DNA of 60,000 nt from Circinella minor (lineage: Eukaryota > Mucoromycota > Mucoromycetes > Mucorales > Lichtheimiaceae): contig JAEPRB010000233.1 of NCBI GenBank assembly GCA_016758965.1, positions 1 through 60,000 on the forward strand, written 5' to 3'. The number at the start of each line of letters is the position of its first letter. The first letter of the stretch is position 1. Below, piece by piece: positions 1-12,239 of this stretch. The translations under genes were made by a program, and so were the position numbers. The notes beneath the pieces are model-generated. The model was given only the letters and a program-made list of their open reading frames with translations, searched no databases and was not told where the DNA came from.

Positions 1-138
1 GGAGAGAAAGAAAAGAAAGAAAAAAGTGAGTGTGTTTGTGTCTGGTTTGCGTTGACTTGATTTAATAAAGACTTTGTAAGAATACAAAAAGAAAGAAAGA
101 GAGAGAAGGAAAGGGTGTACAAAAGAATATCCTAATAG

Positions 139-1830
139 TTATCAAGGAACATCGGCTACGCTCATGACACTACCTTCACCAACAACATCTCATGAATCGA
201 TTGAATCACACGTCGTTCGTTTACCTGTTCGAATGTCTCTTAACCAGTATTTACAACCTTATAATAATACAGGTGTCACTACACCTTCCATAGATTGTCC
301 ATCGATGTTTGTGTTTATTATGTCACCTTCCTTATTGGGACGTATGTCCGGTTATTTAGACTTTGCAAAATCAATCACTCCTGATATCTATTGTTGTCCA
401 CATCATTCTCAACAAGGTTATTTTCCACCTTCAACAACAAGAACAAAGGATACATTTGGATCTTTATCTTCTACTTTATTAACAGAACGAACACGTTTCA
501 GTGATTGTAATCTATCCAATGTATTTTGGAACCTTATTAAAACAGCTCAATTGATTGATCATGGTAATTTTAGTCAAGCGTATGTCAATATTGGTATTAC
601 TATTAACAAGGCATTTCATTTACGATTACATCAATCTTCAACAATTCAACATCTTGAACAACAAGGAAAAATGATTGATGCTGAAGTGGCCAAACGTATA
701 TTTTGGGCTGCATGGCTTCTTGATACACAAATGCCATTATTACATGAACGAAGGCCATCCATTCAATTACAAGATATTCAAATTGATCGTCCTAGTCTCT
801 GTTTAGGCATGACAAGTGATACAGATATTGCATATACTGAATGTTTAAAATGGTTAATTGAAGTACGATGGTTACGTATCAAGATAGAACAAAATTTAAC
901 AAGTATGAATCATGAAAAAGATGAACACAAGGTGCTTAATATTGTTATACAACAAATACGACAACTTCGACGATTTTATGAACATTTAAATATAAAATTC
1001 AAGTTGGAAATGATGTTACAACAACAAGAACAAGAACAACAAGTATGGGAAAAAAGAACTACTTTTATGGTCTTATTGGAACATGGCATGAATTGGCTTG
1101 TATTATTTGATCGGTTTTTACCTGCATTACCCGATGCAACAATGACAGCGGGGACTAAATTTCCAGATAATTTGACTGTGAGTATGTGTCGTCAAGCAGC
1201 TGATTTAATGACTTTTATATTTGAAAAATGGATTTGGAATGGTTACGATTGTCAATTTCGACTTTATCTCAATCATTTTTGTAATACAATATCTATTCAT
1301 AAGGTAAATTATTTTTCAAAAGAACTGAATAATATTAAAAACAGTTTCTATTTTTTTTTTTAAAAAAAAAAAAAAAGATATAATGAAAATATGCAAAGAA
1401 AAAAGAAACTCATCATATAAAGTACATATGTCGTTGCCCGGGGGTCCACATTGTACACAAATGGAAAGCGTATGCCTCATTACAATTTCTACGTGATTTG
1501 ACACAAAAAACACCCGAAATAGTACATTCATTTCTTGGACAACGCATTCTTGAAGATCTTACATTTGCATTACAAGACTTGAGCGATATTACCGAAATAG
1601 GTTGGAATCCATTACAAGAATCTGATTTATTAATGGATATCTCCCATTATATTTCAGAATGGATGCCTTCTTATGATCAAATCATGATGGATCAACCTAC
1701 TCATTTATTGGCCAAAGAATCTTCTACCATGTTTGCTATTATCGAAATGCGTAAATCAGCTGCTGAATTTCTTGCCATGACACAACAACATCCATTATCA
1801 TCACAGCAACTACAACAATTGGTATTATAG
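139..1830 (+). CDS. Fungal-specific transcription factor, C-terminal part (5' end outside window)
   Basis: This is the regulatory middle and C-terminal part of a zinc-cluster type transcription factor. The segment around NKAFHLRLH, followed by AEVAKRIFWAAWLLD and QLQDIQIDRPS, is the pattern of the fungal_trans (MHR) domain that follows the DNA-binding domain in Zn2Cys6 factors. Two exons are read: 139-1303 and 1423-1830, joined in phase 0 across a gtaaat...ag intron. The frame is open upstream of the first ATG (164) back to an acceptor-like tag at 136-138, so I treat 139 as an exon start; the Zn2Cys6 exon, if there is one, lies before the window. The C-terminus is Gln-rich. It probably acts in the nucleus; its targets cannot be inferred. 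A model starting at ATG 164 without a DNA-binding domain is the alternative. Confidence 0.8.
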
Positions 1831-2416
1831 TTGAAAAGGAGGGGGGGGGCTCTTGTTGTTGGGATGATAAATGATCAACGGTGTATAGATGAGTAAAGAG
1901 GGTGGAGGGGTTTATGGGTCCCATTTTTTTTTTTCAAAGTGTTTTACGTTTTCTTAAAAGCCAACGTCGTCTTCTTAACCTCGTTTTTATTGTACAAGCT
2001 TTTCTTAATCGTTGTTTTTGTCTTTGTCTTTGTCGTCGTCTTCGTTGACATGGCAATGGCGTGTTTTCAAGTTGTAAATGACTCATTCCTTTTACTAGTG
2101 TATTATTAACTATATCTTTATTATTATTATAAATTATATATTCCTTATATATTAGCATTCTATTTTCTATACTCTTTTTTATTTATTTATTATTGAACTA
2201 CTCTATAGAATTACCATTATACATTATTGTTTCATTGATTCAAAAAAAAGAAAAAAGAGAGACTATTAAAAAAAAAAAAAAAAAGAAGTTGGGACTTTTT
2301 ATGTCCCCATCCCAGTCGCGCATAAATTTTTTTTTTTCTTAAAATAAATTTTATATCATTTAGCCAAACTCCATATCTTTTTTTTTTTTTTTCTGGTTCC
2401 CCCAAAATTTTCCAAC
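1831..2416. other. Intergenic, transcription factor to RRP46
   Basis: No gene is seen. The stretch holds the 3' flank of the upstream transcription factor gene, long T and A runs, and the short 5' leader of RRP46. Open frames on the - strand here encode only Arg- or Phe-rich low-complexity peptides. Confidence 0.7.
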
Positions 2417-3563
2417 ATGGTAAAACGACCTGATAGACGTACTGAAAATACACAGTTACGCGCATTTTCTGCATCCCAAAATTTATTAAATCAAGCCGAT
2501 GGATCAGCCAAATTTGATCTTGGTAAATTTTAATTTTTTTTTTTTTATTAAAATATACACGATCGATCCGTTGAGTATTTTTTTTTTTTTTTGTTTTTCA
2601 ACATTGGACCCCATATTTGAGATTGACAGAAAAAAAAAACTTTAATTTTTCAAACAACCCATTTTTTTTTTTTTGAATTGTGTGTGTGTGGGGAAAAAAA
2701 AATAATTTAGGTGAAACTTCAGTTATTGTTTCTGTTGTAGGTCCAACAGAAGTACAATTACGGGATGAAAAAATGGATGAAGCTACAGTAGAAGTGGTTG
2801 TTCGACCTGCCATTGGTGTACCTACAACCACTGAAAAATTACAAGAACAATTATTACGGACTGCTATTGAACCTATTATTTTAGGAGGTATGATGCCACG
2901 TACACTTGTTCAAATTGTTGTTCAAATCGTCAAAGACGATGGATCGGTAAAATGTCCTTTTTATTATTATTATTATTAAAAATACCAAAAGTGAGCGGGG
3001 GGGTTGTAATGGAATTATTAATGTATTTATCTATATCTATATATATATATATATGAATAGGCATTGGCAGCAGCTGTGAATGGGATTACATTGGCCTTAT
3101 TGGATGCAGGTATTCCTATGAAATTTATGTCAGCAGCTTTGACATGTATGATTGATCGTACATCACACGATATTATTATGGACCCTACGAAAGAAGAATT
3201 AGAGGTAAAAAAAAAAAAATATTTATTCTTTTTAAAATGATAATCAAAATATTAACTTTTATATATATAATTAGAATGCATCATCTATTCATACATTTGC
3301 ATTTGATAATCTTAATACCACACCTCATGTTTTATTATCTAATTCATCCGGTCAATTTAGTCAAGAACAGGTAAACAGATATTTACTTTTTTGAATTTCA
3401 AAAAAAAAAAAAAAACGAACTAACTAACTTTATATATTTATAAATATATGATATAGTATTTTGAATGTCATGATAGATGTTATGAAGCTATAGATAAAGT
3501 TCAAGGATTTTTAAGGGTAGCTGTAGAATCCAAGAAAGAAAAGGAATATCAACAAGTTGTAAA

Positions 3564-3570
<7 letters not shown>
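2417..3570 (+). CDS. RRP46: Exosome complex subunit Rrp46 (EXOSC5), RNase PH-like
   Basis: This is a subunit of the six-membered RNase PH-like ring of the RNA exosome, which threads RNA to the catalytic subunits in nucleus and cytoplasm. Five exons (2417-2522, 2711-2946, 3061-3204, 3275-3370, 3457-3570) close in phase to 231 residues, the usual size for Rrp46. Family landmarks in order: an N-terminal LLNQADGSAKF segment, ETSVIVSVVGPTEV, LGGMMPRTLVQIVVQIVKDDGS, an Ala-rich NGITLALLDAGIP helix, and a C-terminal helix. The DGSA-F, GP-E, PRT and DAG-P signature separates Rrp46 from Rrp41 and Mtr3. As is usual for eukaryotic ring subunits, I see no phosphate-binding arginine set that would suggest activity. 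The ATG follows a T/C-rich leader. A (TAA)n run directly follows the stop. Confidence 0.93.
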
Positions 3571-3599
<29 letters not shown>

Positions 3600-4801
3600 C
3601 ATGTAAATAAAAATAAAAAAAAAAGTATTACATTATTACTGCTTTCTATAAAAAAAAAATAGTCTTTAATAATGTGACTCAAAAGAAGGTCAAATCAGGA
3701 TAGAATGAAAGATCCTGAATAGAGTATAAACCTTTTTTTTTCTTTCTTTCTTTAGTATAGTAAACATAGAAAGAGAGGAGAGTTTTTTTTAGGCGCCACA
3801 TATGTTTAAGGAAGTGTATGTGATCAATTTTTCACCTTATTTTGACTTTAATAATTATTCTTATAATAACCCAAGCCCTTCTGATCATGTAAAATAGTTC
3901 TCTGCTATAAAAGATATTCTTTGATTATACAAGTTACTGAATACGTAAACGTGGTAATAATTCTTTTTTTTTTTTTTTTTTTTTACTTTCTTGTGTTATA
4001 AGTCTTCAGTAACACACACAAAAGTTACTGCGCGACAAGTACTTTCTAAAGGTTTATTGTATTTGTTTTCCTCCCCCCCCCCAAGTATCATCCGCGGGCT
4101 TCATTTTCTAGTTCCTGTTGCATAATATATAAAAATGCTAATTTTTTTTTATAACAATAATTATAATAAGGAAAAAAGTAAAAGAAAAGAAAGAAAAAGA
4201 AAAGAGAAAGAAATAGGTAAAATACTTTTTTTTTTCTTTGTGTTGCCTGAAGCCTTATTTTTTTTTTTTTTTTTTCGTCTGCTTTATCCTAACCCGGAAG
4301 CCCCAAATTCTCTTTCTTTTTTCTTTTGGGAACCACACGTAACTTAAACTACTTCATAATAATAATAATAATACTACATACATATTATTATATATATATT
4401 CTCGTCCTCCTTTCCCTATAACGTCTCTCTCTCCCCTTTTTCTTTTATATATCTAACAACTCTAACTACCCCCCCCCCCTTTTTTTAAAAAAGTACCTTT
4501 CTCCTCCTCCTCCTCCCCCACACTCCACACCCATCACTTTTTCCATTTATCAAACTAATCGTGGCAATTTTTTTTTTTGGTTCATCCACTTTGCTCATCA
4601 ACGTTAACACCAACAACAAAAGAACAACACACTTTTTTTTTTAAAAAAAAAAAAAAAAAACTTTATAATTCTCGGGCGCACAACGAAACCGAATTTTGCG
4701 AATGCCTTCGGTGTAGGCCCTTGAAATTATCTCCACTGTCCATTTCAAATAATAAAAAAAAAACAAAAAGAAAAGAAAGAAAGAAATTGACAACGTCCTT
4801 G
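3571..4801. other. Intergenic with pyrimidine-rich leader of the RNA-binding protein gene
   Basis: It begins with an (ATA/TAA)n run at about 3566-3597. No gene is seen. From about 4385 to 4560 the + strand is unusually C/T-rich (repeated ctcctcctcc and ccccc tracts). This fits the promoter and 5' leader of the downstream Whi3-like gene. The frame from 4577 is open into the CDS, but its N-terminal part is low complexity, so 4802 was preferred as start. Confidence 0.55.
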
Positions 4802-6878
4802 ATGACGAATAATAATACTACAATGAATTCTTCAAACGGGTCTTTGACATTCCTTACCAATAATTCGAATGAAGAAATCTCGACCATTTTTGTTGTTGGG
4901 TTTCCCGACGATATGCAAGAACGTGAGTTCCAAAACATGTTCATATTTTCTCCTGGCTTTGAAGCGGCGACACTCAAGATCCCAAGTATAAAAGATCAAG
5001 AAGAAGAGATAACATCACCTACAACAACGACTACTTCAGCGCCACCTTCTTCTTCCACTACTACTTGTTCTTCTTTTTCAAACAATAATTCTAATAATAT
5101 TAATAATAATAATGGAAGAAAACAAATTGTAAGTTTTTTTAATAATAATTTTTTTTTTTGAGAATATATATTAAAAGCAAAGATGTTTGAGATGATGGGT
5201 TATTCATATATATATATATATAAAAGATTGGATTTGCAAAATTTCGTACACGGTTTGAAGCATTGGAAGCCAAAGATACTTTAAGTGGACGTCGTGTGGA
5301 TGCAGAGAAAGGTTCTATATTAAAAGCTGAAATGGCGAAAAAAAATTTACATACAAAACGTGGATTGTCGAGTGATCAACCTATTTCTCAACAACAGCCA
5401 CAACAACAACAACAACAACAACAGCATCCACCTCCACCACCTATCGTACCTATGTCAACAAGTTCATATCCTATTATTTCACAACATCAGCAACAACAAC
5501 AACAACAACAACCACTAACATCCTCCAAACGTTTTTCACTGGGTCCTCCTCAAGCACCTTCTGCTGCATATGAAGCTTTTCATTCCGTTCCTCCTGCTTT
5601 ACCATCTGATTTAGTTCCACCAAATGAACTTTCTTATCCAGATTATTATCCTGACTTATTTTCACCAGGAGGTACACCTATAGCCCCATCATTTCATGAA
5701 TCAGTATTTGCCTCACGTGCTCCACCTCCTCCTCCTCAACAAGCATTTATTGATACTCGATCAGCATCCATGGGAGATATATTCAATGTAAAACCATCCA
5801 TGTCATCATCACGATTACCTAGTGGATTTAATCCAGGACATCGTTTTTCATCCAAATCGAACATATTGGATATGGATCATCCAAAATCACCAACAGAACG
5901 TAGTAATGTATTTGGTGCACCCATGTTTTTACCCCCTCCATCACTACAACAACAACAACAACAACAGTCAACATCATCCACATCTACACCTGTACCTACA
6001 TCATCTAATTCACAACAACAACAACAACAACAATCTTTGCATTCTTCTACAATTAATACAACAACAATAACAACTAATTCATTCCTTCCACAACATCCTA
6101 CTGCAATAACTCCACAACAACAACAACAACAACAACAATTTTCATCCCCTCCACCACCCACAGCAACAGGAGGTCTTAATAGTGTATTAGAAGAAATTTA
6201 TCCACTTCAATTACCTGATCCTGAAAACAATTCAAATGATGTATCTTCTCGATTAGGTGGATTATCTATAAGTACGTCATCCACTTTGACAACAACAACA
6301 AATAATAATAATAATAACATAAGTCATCATGGAAGTGGATTTAATTCACCCACAAGTATCACTTCACCTACAAATATCATTTCACCTACAACTCATTTTC
6401 ATCATTTTGGTGTTTTGGGTGTTCATACCAATCCTGCCGATCAAAATCCACCTTGTAATACATTATATGTAGGTAATTTACCACCGAATGCCAATGAAGA
6501 AGAATTAAAAACCATGTTTTTATCGTGTATGGGTTATCAACGACTTAGTTTTCGTAATAAATCCAATGGACCCATGTGTTTTGTGGAATTTGAAGATATT
6601 TCATGTGCTTCGAAAGCCATGCAAGATCTTTATGGTAGTCCATTAAGTAATTCTGTCAAAGGAGGTATTCGACTTTCATTTAGCAAGAATCCATTGGTAA
6701 ATTATATATATATATATATATATTGGAAGAAAGGGGGGGGAGGTTGTAAAGGGGGAGCAAAAAAAAAGATATGTATTAAAAAAAAAAAAAGGGTAGAAAT
6801 TGAAACTAATATATCTTTTTTTTTTCTTTTTTTAAAAAAAAGGGTGTACGTCAAAATGCTTCCCCATTGGAACAATAA
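4802..6878 (+). CDS. Whi3/Scw1-like RNA-binding protein with two RRM domains
   Basis: This is a cytoplasmic mRNA-binding regulator of the Whi3 (budding yeast) / Scw1 (fission yeast) family, which controls cell size, polarity and wall-related transcripts. Three exons (4802-5128, 5227-6696, 6843-6878) give 610 residues. RRM1 begins near residue 27 ([12 protein letters not shown]) and resumes with [17 protein letters not shown] after a Thr/Ser/Asn-rich insertion; KKNLHTKR follows it. The middle is Gln/Pro-rich, with many polyQ runs typical of assembly-prone Whi3 proteins. RRM2 is at about 519-600: [16 protein letters not shown] as RNP2 region, [10 protein letters not shown] as RNP1 region, then [18 protein letters not shown], nearly diagnostic for this family. 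The last exon is only 12 codons including the stop; without it the model would read into low-complexity sequence. Confidence 0.92.
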
Positions 6879-6954
6879 ATCCAAACATCAAATATATATA
6901 TATATATATATATATAATTATTATTAACAGAAAGTGTGGGGAGAAACTATCTTA

Positions 6955-6993
<39 letters not shown>

Positions 6994-7530
6994 CATACTT
7001 CAAACATATAACAACATTTTACTACCATTATTTCTACATATCATTAACAATTGCATCATGTATACAAAACAAATAAGATAACGAAAAAAAAAAAAAAACA
7101 CTCAAGATATTATATACTATTCTTATTCTTATTATCATTACTTACTTATTATTACCTTTTATATTATATATTATTATTATTATATTTCACATCCATTTCA
7201 CACATAACCACACACAAAACCATATTAATATTATTACGTACTATTATTATTTTACATTATTCAATATATACATACATTTTTATCAAATAATTTTATTATT
7301 GGAGTACGTAAATTTATATATGAGGCATATTTTCTCCCCCCCCCCCCCCCCCAATGATCGCCATAAAAAAAAAAAAAAGAAACTCGAGAAATACCTTATT
7401 TTTTTTTTATGTGTTTTATTCTATCATAAATTTTTTATGAATAATTATTATTACTTGTAAAAAAAAAAAAAAAAGTGATATATACTTTTTTTTCTTCACT
7501 TGGAATTAAAGAAGCCCAAAACTTCCCCAA
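6879..7530. other. Intergenic with (CA)n and poly-C tracts
   Basis: No gene is seen. The stretch holds a (CA)n run at 6959-6990, a very A/T-rich segment, a 17-base C run at 7336-7352, and the leader of the phosphodiesterase gene. Confidence 0.7.
6959..6990. repeat. (CA)n microsatellite
   Basis: This is an uninterrupted run of about 16 CA units downstream of the Whi3-like gene. Confidence 0.95.
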
Positions 7531-8488
7531 ATGCATAATGACCGTGAATTGGAAAATGACCATGATCCGCTATTAGGAAGTCAGCGACGTGACAATAATA
7601 ATAACGATAATGACGATAATATTACTTCTTTTACTATTCCATTAAAACCTAGACAACAAGATGATTATAATAATACCAATAATAATAATAATAATAACGC
7701 ATCAGGATCCCGACATAGTAATGAAGAAAATGATGATGATGATGACCATGATTATACCAACCAAGAAGAAAGACGATTATTAGACACTGATGATAATTCA
7801 GAAAATAATAATAATAATGATAATAATGAACAAAGACCTTCTCCAGAACCAATGGAAGTACGCGATTCAGACGATGATGCTCGAATAAGGGTATCAAAAT
7901 GGGTATGTTTTTATTTTTATTTTTATTTTTATTTTTATTTTTATTTACACAACTGTCACGCACACACAACAAAGTAGGAAAAAAAAAAAGAATTCTAACC
8001 CTTTCGTACGTATCCTTATATAATGATAGGATAATCCTATATGGCGATATACATTATTAGCTATATTTTTAGCCATGTTTCTAATCATGTTCAAAATAGT
8101 CTTGGTTATTATCGTTCATAGTGAAATGATAGAACGTGGACCTGATCGAGTTTTATTTAATGGTACTGAATATTTTGATCCATTGGTTGTTTTGGTATCA
8201 TTAGATGGATTTCAAGAAAATTATTTACATCGTAATATTACTCCAAATCTCGTCCAATTCGGTAAGATATATATATCTATTTGAGACAAAAAAACTTTTA
8301 TATATAGGCAATAGAAACTAAAATTGTTTATTCAAATTTTTCGGTGGGTGGGTGGGTGGGGGAAATCATTTTATTATTTAGCTTCCAATGGAATGAGAGC
8401 AGAATATATGCATCCAGCTTTTCCTGTATGTATTTTTTTTTCTTAATATTATTATATTCATACCTGTCAATTAATTTTGAGTGAGAAA

Positions 8489-8521
<33 letters not shown>

Positions 8522-9701
8522 GATTTTATTAGTCAGTTACGTTTCCAAATCATTGGACATTAGCTACTGGTTTACATCCTGAATCTCACGGTATTGTTGC
8601 AAACGAATTTTATGATCCTATATTAAAAAAAGATTTTTCAATACAAGATGATGATGCACGATGGTGGAAAGGAGAACCGGTAAATGTTATAGATAGATAA
8701 AAGAATTTCAAATTCATTCTAGGAGAGAAAATTGTTTAAAATTAATAAATGAAAAACAATGATGTGTGTTGGCGGGGGGGAATATTTAGATTTGGATGAC
8801 AGCTAAACGACAAGAAAAAGAATCAGCACTTATTATGTGGCCTGGATCATTTATAACAGGTTTAAAACCTGAAAGAGTAATTCCTTTTAATGATACCATG
8901 CCTGCAATAGAAAAAATGGATATTGCATTAAATTGGATCGATTTACCACGTCATGAACGACCTAATTTTATTGGCGTTTATATTCAACAAATAGATGAAA
9001 AAGGGCATCAATATGGTCCTGAAGGTTCAGATATAAACAAGGCGATTAAGGATATGGATCAAGCCATCGGTCATTTATGGGATGGACTTGCTGAACGTAA
9101 TCTATTGGGTCGTATTCATATTGTTATTGTGAGTGATCATGGTATGGCAGAAGTAGATCGTTCACGAGTTATTTATTATGATGATATTTTATCATCTACT
9201 TCAAAAAGTTATTTACGTGAACGCGAAGCAGGCCCTCTTCTTGGTTTACGTCCAAAAGAAGATGCTCCAAAACATGCTGTTCAACAAATATACCAAGAAC
9301 TTTATAATTATACACAAACACATCCCGAACCCCATTTTCAAGTTTATTTACGTGATGATGTACCTATTCGACTTCATTATAATCATAATGAACGCATTGC
9401 ACCTATTGTAGCTATTCCTGATGTAGGGTATGTGATGGTGGATCATAAAGAATGGCATCCAACATCATCCAAAGAACCATTCACGCGTCATGGAATTCAT
9501 GGATATGATAATTTGGCCAAAGAAATGCGATCCATTTTTATAGCTTATGGACCTGTTATTGATTCATTCTATGGTCGAAGATCTGTGGTGGCTCCCTTTT
9601 TCAATACGGAAGTATATGGATTTGTATGTGAATTATTAAATATTGAATCAAATCCAATACAAAATGGTACCATGAGTGGTCAATTTGTTCGAATTCGATG
9701 A
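7531..9701 (+). CDS. Ectonucleotide pyrophosphatase/phosphodiesterase, type II membrane protein
   Basis: This NPP-family enzyme hydrolyses nucleotide pyrophosphate and phosphodiester bonds outside the cytosol. Five exons (7531-7902, 8030-8261, 8382-8425, 8533-8679, 8790-9701) close in phase to 568 residues. Residues 1-125 are a hydrophilic cytosolic tail rich in Asn, Asp and Glu. One transmembrane segment lies near 131-153 ([20 protein letters not shown]). The catalytic domain shows the two-metal alkaline-phosphatase-type site: Asp183 in VSLDGF, nucleophile Thr219 in SVTFPNHWT followed by [10 protein letters not shown], Asp334 and His338 in DEKGHQYGP, Asp381-His382 in VSDHGM, and a late His in RHGIHGYDN. 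It resembles fungal Npp1/Npp2, used in phosphate scavenging. No PHO-type control site was identified. Intron 1 carries an expanded TTTTTA repeat. Confidence 0.94.
7908..7945 (+). repeat. (TTTTTA)n array inside intron 1 of the phosphodiesterase gene
   Basis: About six units of ttttta/tttatt lie directly after the 5' splice site at 7903. The array does not touch coding sequence. Confidence 0.8.
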
Positions 9702-11640
9702 TGGTCATTATATGTATTACAAATGCGTGTGAATATAATTTCTCCTCCTCCTCCTCCCCCCAACCCAACCCAACCCCTTCTTATCCTTTTTTTTTGGCCT
9801 CTCTTCACTTATTATTTGTTTTCTTGTTTATATATATATATTACATTAACTCTAATTGCTTGTTTCAAAAAAAAATTTTGATGGTGGATCTTTATGTGAT
9901 ATATAAGGTGTGTGTGTGTATGCATAGAAAATTCGAGAACCATCAACTCTAAATTTTTTTGGCGTTTTTGGAAAAAAAAATCATCAGATATTTTATCCCC
10001 CCCTCTCTCCCATTTTTTTTTTAAAAAAAAAAACCATGCTTCATTGTCTTGTATACGATTACTATATAAAGACAAGTATATGATTAGGTTGTTGTTTGCA
10101 GTTCATAAATGTTAAACTTGTACAGAAATCCAGTAAGCACTTAACTATGATTTGTTGTTGTCTTGGCAACATGAGCTACAACTCAAAAAAGATGCTTTAT
10201 CATTAAAAAGATTAAATACGTACCAGCCACAAATTCAAAATGCTGTAAAAATTCTTGTAAATTTTCAAGACAACAATACAGTGGGAAAATCCCGTTCATT
10301 TCATATCTGTTTACCTTTCCCATTCACTTCTTTCAAGTAGGTTTCAACTTTATTGGAAACAATATGTGCTTTGATGGAAATCATATTATACATTAAATTT
10401 ATTTTAATGAAGTCAGGCGTAAGTGACTTGTATATTACTTTTCGCTGGATTGGCTGGTATCAACAAGGTATTCGATAAATTGTAAAAATCACATTGATAA
10501 AGGCGATGTGTCTTTATACGTACTGTATTTTTGATACTTTTATATATTTTCTTTACAAAATTATTTTACATATATGTCAATATAATAATCAAGTTATTTG
10601 TATCAATAACAAATCTTATTATCGTTAAATATAATATTGTTTTGCGATATTGTACTTCTTTGATGTATTATTTTATATAGTAAAAAAAAAAGCCAGTTTT
10701 TTTTTTTTTAATTTTCAGATAATAATAATTGGCTACCCCGTTTTGTACTAATAGACCAGAGCATAATCATCACAACCACGACCAGTCCCCATATATACGA
10801 TTTTGTTATGATTATTTGTAAAGCTACTGATGTGTGTTTATTATAAGCTTTGCTTGTCATTTTATATTATCATAATATTAGGGTGATTATAATCAGGTTA
10901 GTTATGTATACCACAGTAAGCCCCACATAATCGATGGACACCAAACAGATATCACAGTCTGCAGCTTGTAAATAATGCAGGATATCTATTAACGAATTAT
11001 TAATGAGCTCGCTACCTTATGTTTTTCATCTACTGTATTATGACTTTCTACCTTGTGTATCTCCGTTCACGTTGCTTAATTCTGCAATCAATAGATTTAC
11101 TGGTCAGGTGGTATCTCTCTTTTTTCGCTGAAAAGAGTGGATGCGAGCAATTGAAAAAAAAGGGGACATATATTCTTGTTGTTAGGAAGTAATTTTTGCA
11201 AGCTGTCCACCATTTTCTGCAGAAGTTTCAATTTTTATCATCTGAATAGGGAACTTGCGAACCACACTATTTTAAACCCATTTCGCTTTCAATTTTTTTA
11301 TTGATTCCAGAATACAAAGGCAAATGGGGTGATTTTATGTCATCTAATAAGTAGGTACGTACCAAGAAATTTGGTTTGCAAAATATTTTAATTACTACAA
11401 CCACTATATAAAGCTTGGCGTGAAATTACACATTCATTTTATGACAAGGATCTTACTCAAAAAATATTGATTTTTTTTTTCGTTCTTCCTGGGCTCTTAG
11501 GAATGAGACACGAGCATTCGAACACCCTCTTGAAAAAGATAGCACGGACTTACTATATTTTCAAATATAGTGGGATGATGTCAAACCGTACCATATATAT
11601 GTCCGTGGTACGTAGATACAGATTTCATGTCATATACATT
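9702..11640. other. Gene-poor AT-rich stretch
   Basis: No supportable gene is present. A 62-codon frame at 10152-10340 has no recognisable domain and no splice context. At about 11495-11620 a + strand frame broken by one stop reads RNETRAFEHPLEKDSTD and, after the stop, WDDVKPYHIYVRG. Its composition is protein-like and it may be a coding relic, but I cannot assign it. Several tacgta palindromes occur. Confidence 0.5.
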
Positions 11641-11644
11641 ACGT

Positions 11645-11876
11645 AGCATTTTCAGGGCTCCTGAGGTAAGTATACCTCATTGATGGATTGAATAACCTGT
11701 GATTTGGTTTCTAGAACAGAAAAGTTGAGAATTGACTTTTTTTTTTCAATTAAAAATTATCACTGTTCAAAATTGTTCTACGTGTATTGGGGTCAGCTCT
11801 GGAGAGTAAGTAGGAAAATAGTACAGTACACACGCAGATTTATACCCTCGATACTCAATATACTATTTTATGTTTT

Positions 11877-11916
<40 letters not shown>

Positions 11917-12233
11917 GGTGTATTATCCATAACTAATATACTGACCTTTCATATGGGAATGTTTATCCATTTCATCAAGAGTCATTTTTAAGAAACTAAT
12001 GTAATGGCCTCTTACAGTTCCTGAACTTATATATCCATCAGCATTTCTCTTCCCCACGGGTCTTGGTTTTTTTTTAAAGCAACTGTAATCAAACCTGCGG
12101 CTTAGATAGCACACAATATAGGCGTTGTGTTTGCTCTCGTTGTAGATTGGGTAACAATAGCATGAGAACCCTTTTTGGACCAAGTCCTTGAACGCTTCAT
12201 ATGAATATCAAAAGCAGATTCATCTGTGTTTTC
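11645..12233 (-). pseudogene. Decayed Tc1/IS630-type DDE transposase
   Basis: Read on the - strand and changing frame, the sequence follows a mucoralean Tc1/IS630-like transposase. Landmarks: DESAFDIHMKRSRTWSKKGS with the first catalytic Asp, then TQSTTRANTTPILCAI, a stop, and AAGLITVALKKKP. A shifted frame gives GTVRGHYISFLKMTLDEMDK, and a further shift gives LVMDNTPIHT with the second catalytic Asp. Next come YIEYRGYK and TYSPELTPI with nearby VEQF, where the family has PPYSPELNPIEQFW. At least two frameshifts and several in-frame stops are visible, so it is dead. Loss of frame inside a homopolymer and at a TG repeat suggests slippage as one cause. The first part of the protein was not recognised, and no terminal repeats or target duplication were found. 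Confidence 0.85.
11879..11912. repeat. (TG)n microsatellite inside the transposase relic
   Basis: This is a run of 17 TG units. On the - strand it directly continues the Ile-His-Thr codons after the second catalytic Asp of the relic transposase, so it has expanded from coding sequence. Confidence 0.9.
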
Positions 12234-12239
12234 TCATTT

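Noticed and set aside
1934..2158. Arg-rich 74-codon - strand frame
   Set aside because: Low-complexity translation of a tct/gtc repeat in 3' flanking DNA, with no family resemblance.
5877..6161. Cys/Val-rich frame opposite the Whi3-like gene
   Set aside because: It is the antisense of the polyQ and polyT codons.
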